Part shown: positions 38,001 through 45,271 of the stretch, in pieces | Layout of the letters: every line of letters begins with the position of its first letter | Position numbering within the stretch: position 1 is the first letter of the stretch | Made by a program: the position numbers and the translations under genes | DNA from: Acidobacteriota bacterium | Lineage (GTDB): Bacteria > Acidobacteriota > Terriglobia > Acidiferrales > UBA7541 | Direction: 5' to 3' | Assembly: GCA_003225315.1 (NCBI GenBank) | Contig: QHZD01000018.1 | Coordinates: 432,299 to 496,298, forward strand | Length of the DNA: 64,000 nt | The notes under the pieces: generated by a model | The model's input: only the letters and a program-made list of their open reading frames with translations | Told to the model about the DNA's origin: nothing | Database searches by the model: none

Positions 38001-38331
38001 GCAGGTCGGCCCGAACCACGGAGCCGACGTTCACGACGATTTCCGTATGGTGCAACCGGTGGAAGCCTTTGGCCTCGGCGAGCACTTCATATGTGGCAGG
38101 GCGTAGGGCTAGAAACTCAAAGTAGCCCTCGGAACTGGTTGTGAGGGTCTTCGCCTCCCCAGTGGCCACATTCCGAAGGGTCACTTGTGTCCCCGCAACA
38201 GTCGCGCCGCTTTGATCGTATGTGTTGCCCACCACGCTGCCCGTGGGCTGTTGAGCAAACGTGACGGAGCAGACTGCGATCATCAAGGGGCACAATGAGA
38301 TACTCAGCCGTAGAAATCGACGGAATTTCAT
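35038..38331 (-). CDS. TonB-dependent receptor with N-terminal carboxypeptidase-regulatory-like domain
   Basis: GSVVGNTYDQSGATVAGTQVTLRNVATGEAKTLTTSSEGYFEF, plug-like region, C-terminal HRFQFRMDFFNIFNKVNF. Confidence 0.9.
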   Translation of the reverse strand: MKFRRFLRLSISLCPLMIAVCSVTFAQQPTGSVVGNTYDQSGATVAGTQVTLRNVATGEAKTLTTSSEGYFEFLALRPATYEVLAEAKGFHRLHHTEIVVNVGSVVRADLHFEVGEVTQVVEVTSEIPLIETDRTTVNRSVDLKEVSNLPMLGRDILALALTAPGTIQGAPGTQVVGFSVAGMRTQSNNYTLDGVSNNDPQVNGPLNLFHLTDAIQEFNVQTSIASTDVGRSSGAQVSIITKSGTNALHGTLFYTGRNDLLDANDFFLNRAGKAKNALRRHQFGGTAGGRIVRDKTFWLFSYEAFRDKTQQPLTARVPTVAERATVTDPVSLKVLAFFPDANTPLVGGTNWTGTAATINNNDTYFWRVDHNITANHHLTGRYAWLRGSSDQVQSLTFPFHGNITNLPGQHSMLIQENWARASFVNEAHAAFSRNRTKFAPSDVSLNPASIFTDASGNPLPGYVDTKVDPLDGGLPNISITGFGGLGAGTNMPQGRATNTIEAYDNLSLIAPHGWSRHTLKVGGGLRHEQTNRFLNGNYRGAISFPSFARFATGQPQRGSLRTGPGGTFRTWSRYVWSYYAQDSFKAKKNLTINYGFRWEYFGQSREKLDRGSNFVPGIGMMALNSNLRIDIDPTKLGRDAITLTPVNFFLPRSGQLSGDYNNYAPLLGIAWNPKILPWLFGDGKTVIRTGFRASFDDIFANIPVNMGLNLPLVLSTTLPTSTYTWGTALNQNRSLFAADGTVPGGSRGIITFNAWDLNARTAYAMNYALEVERQLGTNYSIGISYVGSQGRKLGTFLDGNEPTVTAVVDPTRRGDQTPNQRTFPFQQYAGIFQGAFVSNSTYNGLVATFHKRAVHGISYTASYTFGRSLDDNSSFFGSDGEFGSYADPRNRGVERGRSSFDVTHRVVATYIYELPFGPHRRWLNGVHGPLGHVIGGWDTSGIFNYRSGFPFTILAGTAFDYSGLNQFADRPNFAPGVTDITIDYSDPNNVFNCHNTGCPLFTQPVAGTIGNVGRNRFTGPTLTNMDFAVMKNFPLGETHRFQFRMDFFNIFNKVNFNLPSSNLQFSGGVPTSSTAGTITSDSNANPRLIQFGLRLDW

Positions 38332-38692
38332 GTTCTCACCTCTTTTAACTGAACGATCGGCGGGTAACGCAAAGACACAATCCGTAGGCTGCTGAGAAGA
38401 CAACCGCCACTGGCCAAACACACCACCGTTGGCGATGGATTAACAAATCCAAGTATCGAAGTCAAGTCACAGATGATAAAAGAAAACTAAATTCACTGGT
38501 TATGGCCGTACTGGGAATCTAAGGGCTCATCAGCCGTGATCGAAGCCACAGAGCCAACAGCGTCGAAGAGATGTTCTGGGCGTATCATCCGTAACCCGGG
38601 AAACTGAGCCAGTACACCTCCGCACCTTCGCGTGACTCTTCCGCTCGGTCCTTGTTATGCTGACACCCTCTCAATTCGACTTAGGAGTGGAT

Positions 38693-40300
38693 ATGATGCG
38701 CAACATTTTTTTGACGATTCCTTTCTTCGCTTGCGCTGCAATTTCTTCGGCGCAGCAGAATGGTTCGGCTTCACACTTCGATGGGAACTCTTGGTGGGCG
38801 CACGTCAAATTCCTGGCGGACGATTCTCTCGAAGGACGCGACACGGGCAGCGAAGGTCTTCGCAAAGCGCAAGCGTACGCCGTCGAGCAACTTCAAAAAG
38901 CCGGCCTCGAGCCTGCAGGTTCGAACGGCTTCTACCAGCCTGTGCGTTTCAACCAATACGAAGTCGATGAAGCCAAGTCCTCGCTCGCGCTCGTCACCAA
39001 CGGCCAGACGAAGCCACTTTCGTTTGCCGACGATGCCTTCATCGGCACTCGCGCCACGCATGCTTCGGTCACGCTTTCCGCGCCTCTGGTTTTCATCGGC
39101 TACGGCCTGCAAATTCCGGAAAAGAATCTCGACGAGCTTGCCGGGCTCGACCTCAAAGGCAAAATCGTCGTCTATCTTGCAGGTTCTCCTTCGGACATTC
39201 CCACCGCGCTGGCTTCGCATTACCAAACCGCTGCTGAGCGCTGGAAATCGCTGCGCGCTGCCGGAGCCATCGGCACTATCGCGATTATGAATCCCGCGTC
39301 CATGGATATTCCCTGGCCGCGCATTTCCGTCAATCGCAATCACCCTTCGATGGATCTTGCCGACGCCGAGTTCAATGAAACCCCGGGCCAGCGGCTGGGA
39401 GTAACATTCAACCCCACTTACGCCGAACAGCTTTTCGCCGGTTCCGGCCACACCTTCGCGGAAATCGCTGCCTTGGGCAAAGACCGCAAACCTCTTCCGC
39501 ACTTTCCATTGGCTGTTTCGCTCAAAGCGAATGCAGTCATACTCACGAAGTCTCTCGAATCCTCCAACATCGTCGGCAAACTTCCCGGTTCCGATCCTGC
39601 CCTCAAGAATGAATTCGTCGTTCTCTCCGCGCACATAGACCACGTCGGCATCGGCGCGCCCATCAACGGCGACCGGATTTACAACGGCGCGATGGATGAC
39701 GGCTCCGGCAGCGCCCTGGTGATGGACATTGCTGCAAATCTGAAAGCGCATCCGAAGAAAATTCAACGCTCGATTCTCTTCCTTCTTGTGACAGCAGAAG
39801 AAAAAGGTCTGCTCGGTTCCAAATATTTCGCCGCGCATCCTACGGTGCCGGCAAAATCCATCGTTGCGGATGTCAACGTGGACATGTTTCTTCCCATCGT
39901 TCCCCTGAAAATCTTGAAAATTGAGGGCATTGAAGAATCCGACCTAGGCGCGCGCGCTGCTGCGATTGCGCAGTCGATGGGTATCAAACCCATTCCTGAT
40001 CCTGAGCCGCTGCGCAATGCGTTCATTCGAAGCGATCAGTACAGCTTCATCAAGAAAGGCGTTCCCGCCGTCAAAGTGGACGTGGGATTCGAACTCGGCA
40101 CACCGGAGCAGAAAATTTTCAAGGACTGGCTCACCAATCGGTACCACGCGCCGAGCGACGACGTGAACCAGCCTGTCGATCTCAAGGCTGCTGCGGGTTA
40201 CGAGGAATTCACGCGGCGCCTGCTCCTCGAGACGGCCAATACTCTCGAGCGTCCGCGCTGGAAGACGGAATCGTTCTTCCGGCGCTACGCCGCCGACTAA
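38693..40300 (+). CDS. Secreted M28-family peptidase
   Basis: VVLSAHIDHVGIGAPINGDRIYNGAMDDGSGSALVMDIA, LFLLVTAEEKGLLGSKYF; SD ggag upstream. Confidence 0.9.
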   Translation: MMRNIFLTIPFFACAAISSAQQNGSASHFDGNSWWAHVKFLADDSLEGRDTGSEGLRKAQAYAVEQLQKAGLEPAGSNGFYQPVRFNQYEVDEAKSSLALVTNGQTKPLSFADDAFIGTRATHASVTLSAPLVFIGYGLQIPEKNLDELAGLDLKGKIVVYLAGSPSDIPTALASHYQTAAERWKSLRAAGAIGTIAIMNPASMDIPWPRISVNRNHPSMDLADAEFNETPGQRLGVTFNPTYAEQLFAGSGHTFAEIAALGKDRKPLPHFPLAVSLKANAVILTKSLESSNIVGKLPGSDPALKNEFVVLSAHIDHVGIGAPINGDRIYNGAMDDGSGSALVMDIAANLKAHPKKIQRSILFLLVTAEEKGLLGSKYFAAHPTVPAKSIVADVNVDMFLPIVPLKILKIEGIEESDLGARAAAIAQSMGIKPIPDPEPLRNAFIRSDQYSFIKKGVPAVKVDVGFELGTPEQKIFKDWLTNRYHAPSDDVNQPVDLKAAAGYEEFTRRLLLETANTLERPRWKTESFFRRYAAD

Positions 40301-40338
40301 ATTTCATTTGCATAGTTAGCCGTTCTTCAAAGCACCGA

Positions 40339-41550
40339 TCAAGAGAGTCGCTCGAAAATACCGGCGGCGCCCATGCCGCCGCCGATGCACATGGTGACCA
40401 TGCCGTAGCGCATGTTGCGGCGCTGCAATTCGCGGATGATGGTGGCGGTGAGTTTTGCGCCGGTGCAGCCAAGCGGGTGGCCGAGGGCAATGGCGCCGCC
40501 GTTGGGATTGACGCGCGAAGCATCGAGGCCGGCTTGCTGGATGACCGCGAGCGATTGCGCGGCGAAGGCTTCGTTAAGTTCGATGACAGCGATGTCGTTC
40601 AGCGAAAGTCCCGCGAGCTTTAATGCTTTCGGAATGGCTTGAACCGGGCCGATACCGAATTCTTCGGGGAGAACACCGGCGGTAGCGTAGGCGACGAAGC
40701 GCCCGAGCGGCTTGAGTCCCAGCGATTTGGCGCGCGCGTCACTCATGATGACGGTTGCGGCCGCGCCGTCGCTCATCGGGGAACTATTTCCGGCAGTCAC
40801 GGTTCCCTTGGCGTGGAACGCAGGCTTGAGTTTTGCAAGGACGTCAAGGTTCGTATCGGCGCGTGGAATTTCGTCGGTCGCGAACGTAAACGTCTGAGTC
40901 GCCGGTTTGACGGGTGACTTTGGTTTGGAGGACGCGCCGTTGCCGTTCGGCAGTGAAGTGATTTTCACTTCGACGGGAATCGTTTCGTCCTTGAAATTTC
41001 CGGCAGCGACGGCGGCGAGAGCCTTCTTGTGAGAATCGGCGGAGAACTGGTCGGCTTGCTCGCGAGTGATGCCGAATTTGCGCGCGATGTTTTCCGTGCC
41101 CAGGCCCATGTTGATGTAAGCGTCGGGATAATTGTCGACGAGCCAGGGATTCGGAGAAATCTTGTTGCCGCCCATGGGCACCATGGACATGGACTCGGTG
41201 CCGCCGGCGAGGATGACCTGGGCGGAGCCGGAGCGGATACGCTCCGCGGCGAGAGCGATGGCCTGCAGGCCGGAAGAGCAAAAGCGGTTGATGGTCATCG
41301 CGCTGGTTTCGACGGGAAGACCGGCACGAAGAGCGGCGATGCGCGCGACGTTCATGCCCTGTTCGCCCTCGGGCATAGCGCAGCCGAGGATCACGTCGTC
41401 AATTTCCTTGGCATCGAGCCCGGGGACGCGGGCGAGCGCTTCCTTGATGGCGAGGGCGGCGAGATCGTCGGGGCGCGTGGCTCGGAGCGAACCTTTGTAG
41501 GCGCGGCCGACGGGAGTGCGAATGGCTGAGACGATGACGGCTTCAGGCAT
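40339..41550 (-). CDS. Acetyl-CoA acetyltransferase (thiolase)
   Basis: [73 protein letters not shown]. Confidence 0.94.
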   Translation of the reverse strand: MPEAVIVSAIRTPVGRAYKGSLRATRPDDLAALAIKEALARVPGLDAKEIDDVILGCAMPEGEQGMNVARIAALRAGLPVETSAMTINRFCSSGLQAIALAAERIRSGSAQVILAGGTESMSMVPMGGNKISPNPWLVDNYPDAYINMGLGTENIARKFGITREQADQFSADSHKKALAAVAAGNFKDETIPVEVKITSLPNGNGASSKPKSPVKPATQTFTFATDEIPRADTNLDVLAKLKPAFHAKGTVTAGNSSPMSDGAAATVIMSDARAKSLGLKPLGRFVAYATAGVLPEEFGIGPVQAIPKALKLAGLSLNDIAVIELNEAFAAQSLAVIQQAGLDASRVNPNGGAIALGHPLGCTGAKLTATIIRELQRRNMRYGMVTMCIGGGMGAAGIFERLS

Positions 41551-41664
41551 GGCGGGACCTCGAAAAGAGAAAAGCCTCAGGCCTAAAGGCCTGAGGTACA
41601 GGTTCATTGTTGAGCGAGAAAGGGGAAAAAGCAAATTGTCGTGATTGGTGAGAGTCACAGGGAT

Positions 41665-41770
41665 ACCCCACCCCCGGGTGTTTTGAGCAAAGAGTGCGGA
41701 AACGATTGAGAACAAAAGAGTTGAGTTTTTGGTGAGTGCAAAAGAGTGCGCAAGAGTCTGAAAAGAAAGA
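41665..41770. repeat. Dispersed intergenic repeat, copy B
   Basis: Matches copy A at 9390..9495, including three CAAA(A)GAGT blocks 25-26 nt apart. Confidence 0.85.
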
Positions 41771-41857
41771 ACTTGCATGAGAAGCGAGTTCCCTTGGCTA
41801 ACTCGCGCAAGTCTTCCAAGACTTGCGAGGGCACCCCCCACCCCTGGTTTTTTGTAA

Positions 41858-41942
41858 GTGTTGCATCTAAAGGATTTAGGTTTTCCGTAAGTCTTGTGTT
41901 TGCCGCAACTTGCGGGGAGGCCCATAGGTGTTGCATCTAAAG
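41858..41942. repeat. Short direct repeat GTGTTGCATCTAAAG, two copies 70 bp apart
   Basis: Exact copies at 41858-41872 and 41928-41942, each followed by an agg/gttagg-like tail. Confidence 0.75.
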
Positions 41943-42149
41943 AGGTTAGGGGAGCGAGGAGTTGGCGAGAACGAAACGGCGAGAAATGCGAAGAGTTTGT
42001 GACAGTAGGACGGAGCGCTCGGAGGCCGGGCACGGTTCGCAAAGCGCCCTCCTTTCCGACAGGGTTGGAATCTGTGATCCCAGCAGGACGGGATCTACAA
42101 TTACCGGTAGGTCGGGCAGGCGGAAGGAATGTGCCGACTTAACGAGACG

Positions 42150-42177
42150 ATTATACCATATCGGTAACATATGTCAA
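42150..42177 (-). promoter_or_regulatory. Consensus sigma70-like promoter TTGACA-N16-TATAAT
   Basis: Minus strand -35 at 42172-42177, -10 at 42150-42155. Confidence 0.65.
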
Positions 42178-42293
42178 GGATTACTTTAAGTCGTTTAGAT
42201 ACTGAAGGATAGGATGATGTCGTTTGAGGCGAACGTCGCGTCCTTTGGGAAACCAACCGCCGTTACAGCAGTCAAGCGCGTCCACGTCTTTGT

Positions 42294-43319
42294 TTAAGGA
42301 TGATCCATCCGCGTAAGGTTAGAGGCCGCCCAATCGCGCCAGTATGAGATGTATTTGGCCTCGTGCCCACGGAATTCGGGAAAAGCCGGTGTCCACTCGT
42401 CCTGCTTAGTTATTTCCCCCAGCCCAACCACAGCGTAATAGCGGACCTGTTCGTTGCTATTGTTTAGCAAGCGGGAGAGAGGTTCCAAGGCATCCTCAGA
42501 TCCGGTCTGGCGAAGTGCAATTGCCGCTCCCTTAACGACGTACGGATTGTTGGTCTCTATGAGGCGCTTCAGTGCTGGCACTGACTTCGGGTCTTTCAAA
42601 CCTCCTAGTGAACCGGCAAGATTTGAAATCACGTTGCTGGAAAGCCCATCCGGATGGAGTAATGCAGCCTCTACCGCTTCTAGGCCTGCAACATCGTTCC
42701 GAGCGACCAGAGCCCTGGCCACATCGAGACGCACGGTCCCTGAGGGACTCTTTAGGGCTTGTCGCAGTGTGTCTCTCGCAAGATCGGTCTTTAGCGTGCC
42801 TAAAGCATCAAGAACCCAGAACAAATCCGCATCCGGCACCTGGGGAGCCATAAGAACCTGCCCGAGAGCCACTGTTACCTGGTCCTGTACGTCACCTTCA
42901 GGAATCTTCACGTTGCGCACGGCGGGCAGTGACGGGTGCAGGGGATCAGTGAAACGAACGTGGTTTTGAAGTGCCGCAAGGAAAAAGAGCCCGTACTGAC
43001 CTGGTACGACGCTCTGGATTCCAATTGGCATTTGCGGCAGGGCGAAGTCAACAAAGAGGTTCTGCGCATGAGGAGACCCCTTTAATAGGTGGTCCACATG
43101 TAGCACCGCCTCGAAAGCGGTTGCCGGAATCGACCCACCGCCAAGATCAAGAGTGGTCGGTCCGCGGTCAGTGACGGAGACGATCTGGCCAATGACAATA
43201 ATATCGGCTTGGCTGGTGAGGGAAGCCACATCTAAGGTACGGATGACGGTCGAGTTTATCGGCCCACTTGCTAAGAGAATTACGAGAAGGACTATCAAAA
43301 TTGTGGTCTTCGGGAACAT
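42294..43319 (-). CDS. Secreted HEAT-repeat protein, copy 1
   Basis: Signal peptide; repeats LKSPSGTVRLDVARALVARND, SVPALKRLIETNNPYVVKGAAIALRQTGSEDALEPLSRLL; C-terminal YISYWRDWAAS. Confidence 0.75.
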   Translation of the reverse strand: MFPKTTILIVLLVILLASGPINSTVIRTLDVASLTSQADIIVIGQIVSVTDRGPTTLDLGGGSIPATAFEAVLHVDHLLKGSPHAQNLFVDFALPQMPIGIQSVVPGQYGLFFLAALQNHVRFTDPLHPSLPAVRNVKIPEGDVQDQVTVALGQVLMAPQVPDADLFWVLDALGTLKTDLARDTLRQALKSPSGTVRLDVARALVARNDVAGLEAVEAALLHPDGLSSNVISNLAGSLGGLKDPKSVPALKRLIETNNPYVVKGAAIALRQTGSEDALEPLSRLLNNSNEQVRYYAVVGLGEITKQDEWTPAFPEFRGHEAKYISYWRDWAASNLTRMDHP

Positions 43320-43331
43320 TTTAGCCTCAAC

Positions 43332-44219
43332 TCACGGAGCTGGCGTGGTGACGCCGGTATACGCCGCGTGGTCAGTGTACTTCTGAATTGTGTTCGTTTC
43401 CACGCGCGGGCCGAAGCCGGTGTTGCACGTACCGATCCGCCATTCCTGACCCCAGTGTTGCACCGCAGGCCCATTCTGGTTCACGTTGTATACTGGTGTC
43501 GGAATCCGCGAGGGTACCTCTCCTTGGATTTCATCTTCGATTTCAGCATTTTGGATTGTTGGGCATCCAAACGGGTTCGGCCCTGGTTGTCGCCAGTTTG
43601 TTCCTGGGTAATCGGCAACGAGGGGCGCATTCCAGTTCTCGTTGACATTGATGCTCGATGGCAGCGCGGTTAAGAGATTGTCCAAGACAATGTTAAACAC
43701 ATGTGTCTGCCATACGTAGGTAGGATCCGAGACGTACGTTGGCGTTGGATGTGCGCTGTCAGTTCCAAATGTGTAGGGAGCCCGAACGGTGAGCTTGAAC
43801 GGGTCTGACGTGAGCCCACCTACCGTGACGGTTATGCTGACATCGTTAGCATTGCTGCTTTGCCCGATGCTCGTGACTTGCACACTGGCGGACGTACCCG
43901 TGGACAAGCTTACCTTATCAGAACCAGCGGTAATGGCCCATTGGTAGGAAGTGCCGGTCCCACCCGAATTGGCCGTCAAAGTGGTCTGATTTGCATAACC
44001 CGACACCCCGGCGCCTAACCCGTTGAACCACCATAGAGTGTTGGGCCCGCTGATGGTGGGAGTGACGTTGGCGGGGGCGCTTTCCTGCGGGGACCCGGTG
44101 GGGCAGGATGGCGGGGTATTACAGATTTGGCCGGTGTAGACAGGGAGCACGTCAAAAATGAAGTAAATGGTTGCCGATCCGACGCCGACGCCCTTGACGT
44201 TGCCAGAGCTGTCCACCAA
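43332..44219 (-). pseudogene. 5'-truncated copy of the Ig-like secreted protein encoded at 45272..47953
   Basis: VDSSGNVKGVGVGSATIYF...APANVTPTISGPNT...VQHWGQEWRIGTCNTGFGPRVETNTIQKYTDHAAYTGVTTPAP aligns with the C-terminal ~290 aa of the 893-aa protein. It has no signal peptide or SD, and is in frame with the upstream HEAT ORF after one TAG. Confidence 0.6.
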
Positions 44220-44222
44220 TCG

Positions 44223-45242
44223 CTATCGACTTTGTGACCAGTCCCGCCAATGCCTGAGGTATTTGCCCTGGTCCGATTTAAAGTCATCCATGTTTGGACG
44301 CCAGTCCATCTGCCCCGTGATCTCCGCGAGCCCGGTGACGCTAAAGTACCGAACTTGAAAATCCGCGTCACCGATGGCGGACAGCAAAGGATCGATGCAT
44401 GAAGTGGAACCGACGTGCATGAGCGCTGAGGCCGCGGCGCGTCGTGTCTCAACGCTGCTCACGTGCAGCAACTTTGTCAACGAGGGAACCGCACGCTCGT
44501 CTTTTACACCTTCGGAAATTGCGTAAGATAAATTATGGAGAAGGTATAGGTGAGGGGGTAGGGCGGGATCCTGTTTCAGCAAGGCTTCTTCGGCAAACTG
44601 CAAAGTGGATATGTCATTATGCTCAAGCAATGCTGCGGCAACGGACAGGCGTAAGATAATATCTTTTACATCCGCGATATGCCTTAGCACGCGAATAGCC
44701 GCCGGGTTTTTGCTGCTATTAAGAGTGAAAATCGCCTCTCGCTTTTCTTCCGGGGAAGTTCTTGTGGATTCTAGCACAGCACCCAGTTCGTTGATGACCC
44801 GTTCAATCGCGGTTTCCCCTTGGGTCTCGGTGCCAGGGATAGCTGCGACGGACGGAAAGTAGGGGTCCGCAAGTCTGAGTTCGCCAGAAGATTCCGCCAG
44901 GAAAAACACTCGATACGTCTGCGGTGCGATGGACGCCCAGCCAACGAATTCGTCCGGAACAAGGAAGCGGAAGCTCAAAGACGAAGGGAGGCTCTTGGCA
45001 GTACCTTTCAGAACGTGACCCACATGAAGCTCCGCGAGCATCGCCCAGGCCGGAAGTGTTCGGTCGCCGAATTGTACAGTTGTCTTTTCGACCCGTCGAA
45101 CTAACGTTATCTGGCCAACGGCGATAAGGGAGGCCTCATTTGTTACTCTGTCGAGACCAAGTGTAGGGACGACAGTTGCCTGGGCAACGAATACGCACAA
45201 CAAGGTGAGCGCAACCGACGCGAATAGTGAGTTTCGTACCAT
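44223..45242 (-). CDS. Secreted HEAT-repeat protein, copy 2
   Basis: Homologous to copy 1 (STVIRTLDVASLTSQADIIVIGQIVSV vs ATVVPTLGLDRVTNEASLIAVGQITLV; VRYYAVVGLGEITKQDEW vs VRYFSVTGLAEITGQMDW). Confidence 0.75.
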   Translation of the reverse strand: MVRNSLFASVALTLLCVFVAQATVVPTLGLDRVTNEASLIAVGQITLVRRVEKTTVQFGDRTLPAWAMLAELHVGHVLKGTAKSLPSSLSFRFLVPDEFVGWASIAPQTYRVFFLAESSGELRLADPYFPSVAAIPGTETQGETAIERVINELGAVLESTRTSPEEKREAIFTLNSSKNPAAIRVLRHIADVKDIILRLSVAAALLEHNDISTLQFAEEALLKQDPALPPHLYLLHNLSYAISEGVKDERAVPSLTKLLHVSSVETRRAAASALMHVGSTSCIDPLLSAIGDADFQVRYFSVTGLAEITGQMDWRPNMDDFKSDQGKYLRHWRDWSQSR

Positions 45243-45271
45243 GGCTTCTTCTCCAGACCTTACACATTGCT

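Noticed and set aside
41655-41936. 93-aa ORF, and the N-terminal extension of the thiolase ORF up to 42042
   Set aside because: Produced by the intergenic repeat (NSTLLFS...SALFA... appears in both repeat copies); treated as non-coding leader.
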